A stretch of DNA of 64,000 bases from Selenomonas timonae (GTDB taxonomy: Bacteria; Bacillota; Negativicutes; Selenomonadales; Selenomonadaceae), in NCBI RefSeq assembly GCF_014250475.1, contig NZ_CP060204.1, positions 558,001 to 622,000 of the forward strand, read 5' to 3'. A program made the translations under genes and the position numbers. The notes beneath the pieces were generated by a model. The model saw only the letters and a program-made list of their open reading frames with translations, ran no database searches and had not been told where the DNA came from. This document shows, piece by piece, positions 32,823 to 40,977 of the stretch (position 1 is its first letter; every line of letters starts with the position of its first letter).

Positions 32823-32848
32823 AAAAAGCGCGCCGCCGAGGCGGCGCG
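32823..32848 (-). terminator. intra-operon terminator between dctP and dctQ
   Basis: A 9-bp GC-only stem, CGCGCCGCC with GGCGGCGCG and a two-base loop, is followed on the minus strand by TTTTT. It sits between the binding-protein gene and the permease genes of one operon, so it should let only part of the transcripts continue. Confidence 0.85.
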
Positions 32849-32868
32849 TCCTTGCAGATCGGAATCGC

Positions 32869-33879
32869 TTACTTCATCGCAGCCTTGACCGTGTCATAGA
32901 GGCCGTTCGACCAGCCGAAGTCGGGCAGCGTGTAGAACTTCTGCGACGCATTGCGGAATCCCGCGAGCACCGTATCGGAGGGCTCGACGATTGTCACGCC
33001 CTCACTGCGGAACTTCTCGAGCACTTCCTTCTCGGAGGCTGCCTGCTGCTCGTTGTTGTAGAGACCCGCCTCCTCGCACGTCTCGACGAGGAGCTTCTGC
33101 TGCTCGGGCGTCAGACTGTTGAAGAACTGTGCGCCGCAGACGAGCGTCGTGAAATTCTTGACGTGACCGTCGAGGATGAGATACTTTGCGACCTCCTGGA
33201 ACTTGCCGTTGTAGAGCACGGGCAGCGGATTCTCCACGCCGTCGATCGTGCCCTGCTGGAGAGCGGTATAGGTGTCGCCAAGCGGCATCGGCGTCGGCAC
33301 CGCGCCGAGCACCTCAAAGCCCTTGACTTGGATGCCGTTGTTTGGGACGCGGATCTTCAGACCCTTCAGATCCTCGACGGTGTTCACGGGCTTCGTCGTC
33401 AGCGTGTGGCGCGCGCCGTAGACCCAGTTCGAGCCGAGGAGCTTCAGCCCCTTGCCCTCGAGCTCCTTGCTCTTGTCTGCGTACCACTGGCTCTTGACGA
33501 GCTTCCAGCACTCGTCCCAGTTGTCAAAGAGGAACGGGCCGAAGACGATGCCGAAATCCTTCACGCCGCGATCCGCGTAGAACGCGCCGTCCGCGAGCGT
33601 CACGACCGGCTGACCTGCGATCATCTGGTCGATGAGATCGTTCTTGCTGCCAAGCTGGCTCGACGGATAGGTCTCGATCGTCATCGTGCCGTTCGACTTC
33701 TGCTCGAGCAGCTCCTTCCACTTGTTCACGCCCTTGTCAAACGGCTCGCCGGGGTTGTTCTCGTAGCCCACCTGAATGACGACCTTGCCGTCCTTCGATG
33801 CCGACTGCTGACCGCCGCAGCCCGCGAGCAGGGTGATCGCGAGGACTGTGCTCAAGAGTCCGAATAGAATACGTTTCAT
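32869..33879 (-). CDS. dctP: TRAP transporter substrate-binding protein
   Basis: A 336-residue periplasmic binding lipoprotein. The signal peptide ends in a lipobox LLAGC at about residue 21. The mature protein shows GYENNPGEPFDKGVNKWKEL, SQLGSKNDLIDQM, the family arginine in GLKIRVPNNGIQV and LQQGTIDGVENPLPVL. This is the DctP/SiaP-type fold that delivers acidic sugars or carboxylates to DctQM. It is the first gene after the sigma-54 promoter. Confidence 0.95.
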   Translation of the reverse strand: MKRILFGLLSTVLAITLLAGCGGQQSASKDGKVVIQVGYENNPGEPFDKGVNKWKELLEQKSNGTMTIETYPSSQLGSKNDLIDQMIAGQPVVTLADGAFYADRGVKDFGIVFGPFLFDNWDECWKLVKSQWYADKSKELEGKGLKLLGSNWVYGARHTLTTKPVNTVEDLKGLKIRVPNNGIQVKGFEVLGAVPTPMPLGDTYTALQQGTIDGVENPLPVLYNGKFQEVAKYLILDGHVKNFTTLVCGAQFFNSLTPEQQKLLVETCEEAGLYNNEQQAASEKEVLEKFRSEGVTIVEPSDTVLAGFRNASQKFYTLPDFGWSNGLYDTVKAAMK

Positions 33880-33942
33880 GATGATAGTTCCTCCTTTGAT
33901 TTTGCCCGATCTGAAACATTGCTGCTTCTGCCTATAGTATAG

Positions 33943-33958
33943 AGCAAGTTCCGTGCCA
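33943..33958 (-). promoter_or_regulatory. sigma-54 (-24/-12) promoter of dctP operon
   Basis: On the minus strand TGGCACG, four bases, then TTGCT: an exact match to the -24/-12 consensus, with GG and GC ten bases apart. It lies about 65 nt upstream of the dctP start. The activator encoded at 29145-30983 is the obvious partner. The AT-rich DNA upstream (33960-34200) could hold its binding sites but also carries the divergent AGCS gene promoter. Confidence 0.9.
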
Positions 33959-34169
33959 ACCTTGCTGGCATCCTAACTCAAATTTATCATAAAATAAAAA
34001 TATCGCATCATGACGCCTGTTTGCGGCTGGAAAAAATTTCTGCATCGGACGAAAAATCACATCGCTCGGCGAAGTATTTCAAATGGAAAAGGAGAGATAT
34101 TTCATTTTGTAAAACCATGCTTTTCTTGATGAAATGAATCGATGATTTATTCGTTTTTGAAATAGAGAA

Positions 34170-34198
34170 TTGATATCTTTTTAGAGAGGCTCTATAAC
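34170..34198 (+). promoter_or_regulatory. sigma-70 promoter of AGCS symporter gene
   Basis: TTGATA and TATAAC are spaced by 17 nt, about 145 nt upstream of the symporter start. A second, weaker pair (TTGTAC, 18 nt, TAAAAT) follows. The leader is therefore long enough to carry regulation. Confidence 0.5.
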
Positions 34199-34293
34199 TG
34201 AATTGTACTTTATTTTACGGCAGCTGTAAAATGTGGTACAGAAATGCATGTATACATGGACTTTCATCCTTTATCATGGTAGAATACCCGCAT

Positions 34294-34319
34294 ATTTTCA
34301 TTTTTAGAGAAATGAAAAT
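34294..34319. promoter_or_regulatory. 10-bp perfect inverted repeat before AGCS gene
   Basis: ATTTTCATTT and AAATGAAAAT flank a six-base loop, ending 22 nt before the start codon. It could be an operator or an mRNA hairpin next to the AGGGGG ribosome site. Related ATTTCAATGG/ATTTCATTTTG-like stretches occur near 34076-34110. Confidence 0.5.
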
Positions 34320-34341
34320 GAACTAATTAGGGGGTATCTAC

Positions 34342-35703
34342 ATGGAATCATTTCTTCCCATGCTGAACGCCATTGACTCGTTTCTCTGGGGCGTTCCGCT
34401 CATCACGCTGCTCGTGGGGACGGGCATCCTCCTCACCGTGCGCCTCTCGCTGATCCAGGTGGTGCACCTGCCGCGCGCGCTCGGGCTGATCCTCAAGGCA
34501 AAGAATCGCGGCGCGGGCGACATCTCGAGCTTCAAGGCGCTCTGCGTCGCGCTTGCCGCGACGATCGGCACGGGCAACATCGTCGGCGTTGCAACGGCGG
34601 TGAAGGTCGGCGGCCCCGGCGCAATCTTCTGGATGTGGATGGCGGCGTTCTTCGGCATGGCGACGAAGTACGCGGAGGGTCTGCTCGCCGTGAAGTACCG
34701 CACGACGGACGAGCGCGGCGAGATCGCGGGCGGCCCGATGTACTACATTCGGCGCGGCATGGGGGAGAAATACCGTCCAATGGCGGGCTTCTTCGCGGCG
34801 GCGGCGGTGCTCGTGGCGTTCTTCGGCATCGGCACGTTCCCGCAGGTGAACGCCATTGTCGACTCTGTGGAGCTGTCCTTTGGCGTGCCGCGCATCGTGA
34901 CCGATCTCGCGCTCACGGCGCTGATCGCGGCGATCACGATTGGCGGGCTGCGCAGCATCGCCGAGGTCGCCTCGCGCATCATCCCCTTTATGGCGGTGCT
35001 CTACATCGTGATCTGCGCGGGGATCATCCTCATGCACATCGGTGAGATCCCTGCGGCAATCGCACTCATCCTCGACAGTGCGTTCACGGGCACGGCGGCG
35101 GCGGGCGGATTCGCCGGCTCGACCGTCATGATGGCGATGCAGAACGGCATTGCGCGCGGCGTCTTCTCGAACGAGTCGGGTCTCGGCTCCGCGCCGATTG
35201 CGGCGGCGGCGGCAAAGACGAAGGAGCCCGCCGAGCAGGGGCTGATCTCTATGACAGGTACATTTATTGATACGATTATCATCTGCTCGATGACGGGGCT
35301 TGTGCTGGTCCTCACGGGCGCATGGCACGGCGACACTGCCGGCGCGGCGATGACGGGCGCGGCGTTCTCGAGCCTCTACAGTAGCATCGGCGGCGCACTC
35401 CTCACCATCTCACTCGCGCTCTTTGCGTTCACCACCATCCTCGGCTGGAACTACTACGGCGAGCGTGCCGTGCTCTATCTCGCGGGCGTGCGCGCCATCC
35501 TGCCGTATCGTCTCGTCTTCATCGCGCTCATTGCGTGCGGTGCATTCCTGAAGCTCGAGGCGATCTGGGTGCTCGCCGACATTGTGAACGGGCTCATGGC
35601 GATCCCGAACCTCATCGCACTCATCGCCCTCTCTGGGATCGTCGTCCACGAGACGCGCCACTATCTCGAGAAGGTGCGGCGCGGGGCGCGGATGCGGAAA
35701 TAA
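34342..35703 (+). CDS. sodium:alanine/glycine symporter (AGCS family)
   Basis: A 453-residue membrane transporter with about eleven hydrophobic segments. Family signatures include SSFKALCVALAATIGTGNIVGVATAV, GAIFWMWMAAFFGMATKYAEGLLAVKYR, GPMYYIRRGMG and FSNESGLGSAPIAAAAAKT. AGCS proteins import alanine or glycine with Na+ or H+. The start follows AGGGGGTATCTAC. The gene diverges from the TRAP/hexuronate operon. Confidence 0.95.
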   Translation: MESFLPMLNAIDSFLWGVPLITLLVGTGILLTVRLSLIQVVHLPRALGLILKAKNRGAGDISSFKALCVALAATIGTGNIVGVATAVKVGGPGAIFWMWMAAFFGMATKYAEGLLAVKYRTTDERGEIAGGPMYYIRRGMGEKYRPMAGFFAAAAVLVAFFGIGTFPQVNAIVDSVELSFGVPRIVTDLALTALIAAITIGGLRSIAEVASRIIPFMAVLYIVICAGIILMHIGEIPAAIALILDSAFTGTAAAGGFAGSTVMMAMQNGIARGVFSNESGLGSAPIAAAAAKTKEPAEQGLISMTGTFIDTIIICSMTGLVLVLTGAWHGDTAGAAMTGAAFSSLYSSIGGALLTISLALFAFTTILGWNYYGERAVLYLAGVRAILPYRLVFIALIACGAFLKLEAIWVLADIVNGLMAIPNLIALIALSGIVVHETRHYLEKVRRGARMRK

Positions 35704-35785
35704 ATACCACACTCTCCTTTTTCCTGTTTGCAGCAAGTATTTCTTATGGAAAGAAATTTTGCAGACAAGAGAAAGGAGAATTTTT

Positions 35786-35959
35786 ATGCGAAATTATCTG
35801 CCGCGCGTGGATTGGATGGTCGGGACGGGACTCGTCATCGTTGCGATCCTCTCCGTCTTCTATGGGAGTGCGGAGCTGACGAGCAATATCGCCTCGGGAC
35901 TCATCGGCTTCCTTGGGCGCACGGTCATGATGCGGGGTGAAAAGGAGGGGACGCGATGA
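35786..35959 (+). CDS. small membrane protein, holin-like
   Basis: A 57-residue protein with one clear membrane segment (WMVGTGLVIVAILSVFYG) and a second amphipathic stretch (NIASGLIGFLGRTVM), then a charged tail. The start is set by GGAG 8 nt upstream. Its stop overlaps the start of the amidase-like gene (ATGA), so the two are translated together. Small membrane protein plus cell-wall lysis enzyme is the layout of phage holin-endolysin pairs; I cannot place it in a named holin family. Confidence 0.65.
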   Translation: MRNYLPRVDWMVGTGLVIVAILSVFYGSAELTSNIASGLIGFLGRTVMMRGEKEGTR

Positions 35960-36579
35960 GCGCCGTCCTCCCCCGCTCTGCCATGCACCGCGTCACCTGC
36001 ACCGAACTGCGTGAACTCGCTGCGGCGTACCGTCCCGCCCTGATGTACGCCGCCGCGCGGTGCGCGCGTGAGACGAAGCTGTACCTCCACTGGACGGCGG
36101 GGCACTACGGGCAGTTCTTTGCGGACTACCATGTGCAGATCGATGCGGATGGCGGCATCTATGTGATTGGCGCGGGCGCACTTGACGAACTGCTTGCTGC
36201 GACCTATCTGCGTAACAGCGGGAGCGTGAGCATCGCCCTCCTCGCGGCGTGCGGTGCAACCACCGACGATCTTGGGACGGAGCCGCCGACCGCCGCACAG
36301 ATCGAGTCGATGGCACAGACAACGGCGGCGCTCGCGGACGGCCTCTGGCTCACGATCGACAAGGAGCGCATCCTCACCCACGGCGAGGCGGCGGACAACG
36401 AGGACGGCATACGCGCACACGCGCCCTACGGCCCGCGCTCCACCTGCGAGCGTTGGGATCTGGAGTACCTCGGCACAGAGGAGAGCCCCGTGTTCGACCC
36501 GTGGGCGACGGATGGCACGCGCGGCGGCGATGTCCTGCGCGGGAAAGCGCAGTATTATCGGGCACATGGTATTTTCTAA
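35956..36579 (+). CDS. N-acetylmuramoyl-L-alanine amidase-like protein
   Basis: A 207-residue soluble protein. LYLHWTAGHYGQFFADYHVQI resembles the zinc-binding His region of amidase_2/PGRP enzymes. GSVSIALLAACGAT, AALADGLWL and the second His region ILTHGEAADNEDG continue the match, and ERWDLEYLGTE is typical of phage lysins of this type. No signal peptide is present, so export would depend on the holin-like partner with which it overlaps. It is probably a domesticated or remnant phage lysis gene. Confidence 0.7.
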   Translation: MSAVLPRSAMHRVTCTELRELAAAYRPALMYAAARCARETKLYLHWTAGHYGQFFADYHVQIDADGGIYVIGAGALDELLAATYLRNSGSVSIALLAACGATTDDLGTEPPTAAQIESMAQTTAALADGLWLTIDKERILTHGEAADNEDGIRAHAPYGPRSTCERWDLEYLGTEESPVFDPWATDGTRGGDVLRGKAQYYRAHGIF

Positions 36580-36580
36580 G

Positions 36581-36610
36581 AAAAAAGACTGGCAGATGCC
36601 GGTCTTTTTT
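36581..36610 (+). terminator. terminator after holin/amidase pair
   Basis: AAAAAAGAC and GTCTTTTTT with an inner GGC/GCC pair form a near-perfect stem with a T-run on both strands. Confidence 0.9.
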
Positions 36611-36730
36611 CATGCGCTGTTATACCTCTGCCAAAAAACAGAAGCGACGCCCAAGCCCCACAGTGCATCACGCAGACTATATCTGCCTTCGTGCAACAGC
36701 TCCGTTTTACGCTAAAGAAGATGAAATTAT

Positions 36731-36759
36731 TTGGCAAAGCTCCGTAATGGGGTTATAAT
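36731..36759 (+). promoter_or_regulatory. promoter of purine permease-adenine deaminase operon
   Basis: TTGGCA and TATAAT are separated by 17 nt. Transcription would begin near 36766, just before the inverted-repeat element at 36777-36834. Confidence 0.75.
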
Positions 36760-36776
36760 GAAGATGGATTATTTTA

Positions 36777-36834
36777 GGGAAGCACCGATAAATTCTGCAG
36801 CAGTCTGACGGACTCCATTTTATCAGTGATTCCC
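36777..36834. repeat. 58-bp inverted-repeat element in purine gene leader
   Basis: The ends GGGAAGCACCGATAAA and TTTATCAGTGATTCCC pair with two mismatches. The left end resembles GGCAGCCCTGATAAATTC at 45234, suggesting a mini-version of the same MITE-like family. In the transcript it would form a long hairpin 28 nt before the permease start codon. It does not match a purine riboswitch. Confidence 0.55.
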
Positions 36835-36861
36835 TAGCAGTCTTTTTGGGAGGGACATCCA

Positions 36862-38190
36862 ATGAATTCATTCCTAGAGGAGCAGTTTGAACGGCAGTTC
36901 CGACTGCAGGAGCACCAGACCTCCGTCAGTACGGAGATCATCGCGGGTCTCACGACGTTCGCGACGATGGGCTATGTGCTCGCTGTCGTGCCGCACATGA
37001 TGGGCGAGGCGGGCGTTCCCGAGGGAGCGATGCTCACCGGCATGGTGCTGATGATCTTCCTCACGTCGATGGCGATGGGGCTCTACACGAACCGCCCCTT
37101 TGCGCTCGCGCCCGGCATGGGCAGCGTTGCGATCTTCTCGATCACCATGGTGCAGCTTCAAAATGTGCCGATCGGCGTCGCGAGTGCCATCGTCTTTCTG
37201 AGTGGTTTGCTGTTCATCATCGTTACGGTGCTTGGTATTCGTAAGGTTATTGTCATGACGATCCCGCGCGGTATCAAGATCTCGATCAGCGCGGGCGTCG
37301 GCATCTTCCTCGCTGTGATCGGCATGCGCAATGCAAAGCTGCTCGCCGTCAACGCAAAGAAGGTTGCGCTCTCGTTCGGCGATCTCACGCAGCCCGTCGT
37401 CATCCTCGCTGCGATCACCTTCGTCATCCTCCTCGTGCTTACGGCACGCAAGGTGCGCGGCGCGGCACTCATCAGCATCCTCGCGGGGACGGTCATCGGC
37501 ATCCCGATGGGGCTCACGAAGATCCCCGAGAGCATCTTTCGCATGCCGGACAGCATTGCGCCGATCTTCTTCAATTTTGACCTTGTCGGCGCACTTGACC
37601 TTCAGTATCTGCCGTTCCTCTTTGCGTTCTTCCTGCCGGATTTCTTCTCGAGCTTCGGCACGGCGATCGGCATCGGCGGCAAGGCGGGCTTCCTCGACAA
37701 GAATGGCGACCTGCCCGACATCGACAAGGTCTTCCACGTCGACTCCATCGCCGCGACGGTCGGCTCCTTCTTCACCATCCCGGTTCTCATCACCTACCTC
37801 GAGTCCGGCGCGGGCGTGGAGGCGGGTGGACGTACGGGGCTGACGGCATGCACGACAGCGGCAGCCTTTCTCCTCATCCTCGCGGTGACCCCGCTCGCGC
37901 TCATGATCCCAGCGGCGGCGACTGCACCCGTCCTCATCTACGTCGGGGTCAGCATGATGGCGGGTATGCGCAACCTCGACTACACGGACATTGCCGAGTA
38001 CATCCCGGCGTTCCTCTGCATCGCCTTTACCGCGTACACGTTCAACATTGCGAACGGCATCTCCGTCGCGTTCATCGCGTTCGTCCTCATGAAGCTCGCC
38101 GCTGGGCGCATGCATGAGCTGCACAAGGGGCACTATCTGCTCGCGCTCCTCCTCGCATACTACTTCTACGCCATTGCGGGCGTGAAATAG
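36862..38190 (+). CDS. NCS2/AzgA-type purine permease
   Basis: A 442-residue membrane protein with about twelve segments. The opening QTSVSTEIIAGLTTFATMGYVLAVVP, GLYTNRPFALAPGMGSVAIF, PDFFSSFGTAIGIGGKAGFLD and TYLESGAGVEAGGRTGLTA mark the AzgA branch (adenine/guanine/hypoxanthine uptake by proton symport). The adenine deaminase gene follows after 9 nt, which points to adenine as the substrate. The ribosome site is GGGAGGGACATCC. Confidence 0.93.
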   Translation: MNSFLEEQFERQFRLQEHQTSVSTEIIAGLTTFATMGYVLAVVPHMMGEAGVPEGAMLTGMVLMIFLTSMAMGLYTNRPFALAPGMGSVAIFSITMVQLQNVPIGVASAIVFLSGLLFIIVTVLGIRKVIVMTIPRGIKISISAGVGIFLAVIGMRNAKLLAVNAKKVALSFGDLTQPVVILAAITFVILLVLTARKVRGAALISILAGTVIGIPMGLTKIPESIFRMPDSIAPIFFNFDLVGALDLQYLPFLFAFFLPDFFSSFGTAIGIGGKAGFLDKNGDLPDIDKVFHVDSIAATVGSFFTIPVLITYLESGAGVEAGGRTGLTACTTAAAFLLILAVTPLALMIPAAATAPVLIYVGVSMMAGMRNLDYTDIAEYIPAFLCIAFTAYTFNIANGISVAFIAFVLMKLAAGRMHELHKGHYLLALLLAYYFYAIAGVK

Positions 38191-38199
38191 GGGGTCGCC

Positions 38200-39921
38200 A
38201 TGAACATCGACGTACTTCTGACGAACGGTCAGGTCTACAACAGCTATCTCAAAAAGTTCGTCGCGGGAAACATTGCGGTCAGCGGCGACCGCTTTGCCTA
38301 TGTCGGCACCGATGCGCTACCGATCGCGCCGCAGCGTACGATCGATCTTGCGGGGCAGTATGTGATCCCGGGACTGATCGACTGTCATATGCACATTGAG
38401 AGTACGATGTGCGCTCCACGTACATTTATGAACGGCGCTGCACGCAACGGCGTGACAACACTCATTCCCGAGCCGCATGAGATTGCAAACGTCTTCGGCC
38501 TTGCGGGCATCCGCGCGCTGATGCAGACGACGCAGAACGGCCCCTGCGACGTTCGGATCGCCATCCCCTCGTCTGTCCCGTCGACGAATGAGACGCTCGA
38601 GACCGCCGGCGCTGCGATCGAGAACGATGATGTCGAGGCGCTCATGCACATGGAGCAGGTCATCTGCCTCGGCGAGGTCATGGACTGCCGCGCGGTGCTC
38701 GCGGACGCGCATTCCAAGACGAACCGCCTGATCCGGCAGATCCAGCACGGGCGGCCGGATTTCTCCATCGAGGGGCACTGTCCGCGCTTCGTCGGATGGG
38801 AGCTCGCGCAGCTCCTCTATCGCGGCATCCGTTCGGATCATACGGATCAGTCGATGGAGGGGCTCGCCGCGCGTGCCGCGAATGGAATGTTCATCCAGCT
38901 GCAGGAAAAGACGCTGAAGAAGGAGTTCCTCGACTACCTCATGGAGAACCGCCTGTCGGGGCGCTTTGCCCTCGTCACGGACGACACAATGCCGGACGAT
39001 TTCGTGCGGCGCGGACAGCTCAACCATCTCGTGCAGCGGAGCATCGAGCTCGGCCTCGCGCCGGAGGAGGCGATCTATGCGGCGACCTATGCGCCCGCGC
39101 AGCACATGGGACTCCGGGACAAGGGCGCCATCGCGCCCGGGCGCATCGCTGACTTTGTCGTGCTCTCCGACCTGCGAGCCTTTGCCATCGAGAGCGTCTG
39201 GCACGCGGGGGCGCAGGTCTTTGCACGCGGCGAGGCGTGGGAGGAGCCGGAGCGCGATACGTCGTTCCCGGCGCATTTCTATCACAGCGTTCATCTGTCG
39301 CCGCGCACGGCCGAGGATTTCGTCCTGCGTGCGCCGATCAGAGAGGGGACGGCTCTCTGCCGCATCCTCGCGGTGCAGGAGCATACGACCTTTGTTGCGG
39401 AGGAGCGCGCGGAGCTGCCTGTGCGCGGCGGCGTGATCGACTGGGAGAGCAGCCCCTACAACCTTGCCTGTGTCTTTGAACGGCACGGCAAAAATGGCGG
39501 CTGCGGCATGGCGCTCATCGGCGGGACGGCGCTCACCTGCGGTGCGGCGGCGACCACCTACGCGCATGACAGCCACAATCTGCTCGTCCTCGGGCAGACG
39601 GCGGCGGACATGCAGATGGCGGCCAACACCGTCATCGAGGCGCAGGGCGGATTCGTCGCGGTGCGGGACGGCAGTGTGCAGGCGTTTGCCCCGCTGCCGA
39701 TCGCGGGCATCCTCTCCGATCGCCCGCTGCCCGTCCTCGGCGAACAGATCGCCGGCGTCCGCCGCGCTCTCACGGACTGCGGCTACCGCCACGATAACGT
39801 CATCATGTCCCTGAGCACCCTCTCCCTGCCCGTCAGCCCGTATTTCAAATTGACCGACAAGGGGATCATCGACGTGAAAAAAGGCGCCGTTGCGCCGCTG
39901 ATTTTGGAGACGAGGGGCTGA
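38200..39921 (+). CDS. ade: adenine deaminase
   Basis: A 573-residue amidohydrolase that converts adenine to hypoxanthine and ammonia. VIPGLIDCHMHIESTMCAP carries the metal-binding HxH motif and the family ESTM run. TLIPEPHEIANVFGLAG, EGHCPRF, TDDTMPDDF and the substrate-binding C-terminal domain (GFVAVRDGSVQA, DCGYRHDNVIMSLSTLSLPVSP) complete the match. Length is normal for Ade. It is co-transcribed with the purine permease, giving an adenine uptake and salvage unit. Confidence 0.95.
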   Translation: MNIDVLLTNGQVYNSYLKKFVAGNIAVSGDRFAYVGTDALPIAPQRTIDLAGQYVIPGLIDCHMHIESTMCAPRTFMNGAARNGVTTLIPEPHEIANVFGLAGIRALMQTTQNGPCDVRIAIPSSVPSTNETLETAGAAIENDDVEALMHMEQVICLGEVMDCRAVLADAHSKTNRLIRQIQHGRPDFSIEGHCPRFVGWELAQLLYRGIRSDHTDQSMEGLAARAANGMFIQLQEKTLKKEFLDYLMENRLSGRFALVTDDTMPDDFVRRGQLNHLVQRSIELGLAPEEAIYAATYAPAQHMGLRDKGAIAPGRIADFVVLSDLRAFAIESVWHAGAQVFARGEAWEEPERDTSFPAHFYHSVHLSPRTAEDFVLRAPIREGTALCRILAVQEHTTFVAEERAELPVRGGVIDWESSPYNLACVFERHGKNGGCGMALIGGTALTCGAAATTYAHDSHNLLVLGQTAADMQMAANTVIEAQGGFVAVRDGSVQAFAPLPIAGILSDRPLPVLGEQIAGVRRALTDCGYRHDNVIMSLSTLSLPVSPYFKLTDKGIIDVKKGAVAPLILETRG

Positions 39922-40010
39922 CGTTGACTGCCTCCGGTGATCGCCGCTTCTACGTGTCCCGCGCACAGGCTCTGCATTGGCGGGAGAAGCTAATCTGCCG
40001 TTATCCAAGC

Positions 40011-40042
40011 ACAGCCCCCTGCATAGGCAGGCGGGCTGTTTT
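40011..40042 (+). terminator. terminator of purine operon
   Basis: ACAGCCC and GGGCTGT enclose an inner CCTGC/GCAGG stem; the 3' arm runs into TTTT. Confidence 0.8.
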
Positions 40043-40058
40043 CGATTGGAAAAACAAA

Positions 40059-40087
40059 TTGATAAAGCGCGCACCGCGTTATATAAT
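40059..40087 (+). promoter_or_regulatory. promoter of truncated MFS gene
   Basis: TTGATA and TATAAT are separated by exactly 17 nt, 32 nt upstream of the start codon at 40120. This is the clearest sign that the shortened transporter frame is still transcribed. Confidence 0.75.
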
Positions 40088-40119
40088 GCAGTCACTTGTC
40101 ACGAGGAGGGAAGGATTTT

Positions 40120-40542
40120 ATGGACAGCAGCAGCAGGAGCATCTCGTTGCTCGTTATTCTGAGCGCATTTATGGCGTTTGCCTCGCTCTGGCTGCTCGTG
40201 GACGGACTCACCGGGGCACTTGGGCTCTGGGGTATCGCCCTTCCAATGCTGATCGTTTTCAGCACGAACGGAATCATTGCGGCGTGCTCCAACGCAGCTG
40301 CGCTCTCGTGCGTCCCCGACGAGGTGACAGGCTCGGCGGCGGCGCTCATCGGCGCGCTCCAATACGGCAGCGGCATGATCTCCTCCGTCCTCCTCGCCAT
40401 CTTCTCCGACGGGACGCCCGCGGCAATGTGCATCATCATCGCCGCATTCGTCCTGTGCGCGGCGGCAATGGCATTCCTCTCGGAACCAGATGGGGCATCG
40501 AAGAATTTTCATTCAACAACAAAAATTAGGAGCAAGTCCTAA
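40120..40542 (+). pseudogene. C-terminal fragment of Bcr/CflA-type MFS transporter
   Basis: A 140-residue protein with four membrane segments that match only the last third of a Bcr/CflA multidrug transporter: FSTNGIIAACSNAAALSCVPDEVTGSAAALIGALQYG-like helices 9-12 (quoted in part). A full family member has about 400 residues and twelve helices. It nevertheless has a good promoter, a ribosome site (GGAGGGAAGG) and an intact frame, so it could be an expressed remnant. No N-terminal part is found upstream; that DNA is the adenine deaminase terminator region. Scored as a pseudogene with reservation. Confidence 0.6.
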
Positions 40543-40643
40543 CGAAACTCGCATCCCCATCGAATACATTTCCCATGTATGGGCGCTATTATGGCCATGT
40601 AACGGGAAGAGATTTCTCCAATCGCGAAAAGGATGTGAGTCAC

Positions 40644-40928
40644 ATGATGAATACAAAGATGATGAAGAAAACGGCTGTTGCTGCTCTCGTCGGTGTGCTC
40701 GGCTATGGTGCTGTCGGTGCGGCAGAGGTCTCTGCGAGCGCACTGAATGCGCCGCAGCGCGTCACGCAGACGGCGTTCACCACGGCGGACGGCAGCGCGG
40801 ACATGCAGCAGCTCGCATGGGGCGGCAAGCGCAAGAAGAAGGGCGGCAAGAAGTACTCACAGGGCAGTGTCAACACCGCCATCATCGCGGGTGCCGTCAT
40901 TGGCGCGATCATCGCGAAGAATACCTAA
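40644..40928 (+). CDS. small exported protein with basic patch
   Basis: A 94-residue protein with a signal peptide (KTAVAALVGVLGYGAVGAAEVSA, cleaved near residue 30). The mature part carries a strongly basic stretch GGKRKKKGGKKYSQGS and ends in a small-residue hydrophobic helix NTAIIAGAVIGAIIAKNT with glycine-zipper spacing. Such helices pack in membranes or form oligomers. I do not recognise a family. It could be a small outer-membrane or periplasmic stress protein, or an antimicrobial-type peptide. It ends before a strong bidirectional terminator. Confidence 0.7.
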   Translation: MMNTKMMKKTAVAALVGVLGYGAVGAAEVSASALNAPQRVTQTAFTTADGSADMQQLAWGGKRKKKGGKKYSQGSVNTAIIAGAVIGAIIAKNT

Positions 40929-40943
40929 TATCTCCATATGATA

Positions 40944-40975
40944 AACCCCCCGCTTCGGCTGAAGCGGGGGGTTTA
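40944..40975. terminator. bidirectional terminator
   Basis: AAACCCCCCGCTTC and GAAGCGGGGGGTTT form a 14-bp perfect stem between the convergent small exported gene and mcrC. Confidence 0.9.
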
Positions 40976-40977
40976 TG

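Noticed and set aside
36760..36861. Purine riboswitch before the adenine permease
   Set aside because: The conserved purine aptamer core is missing; the leader instead holds a simple long inverted repeat.
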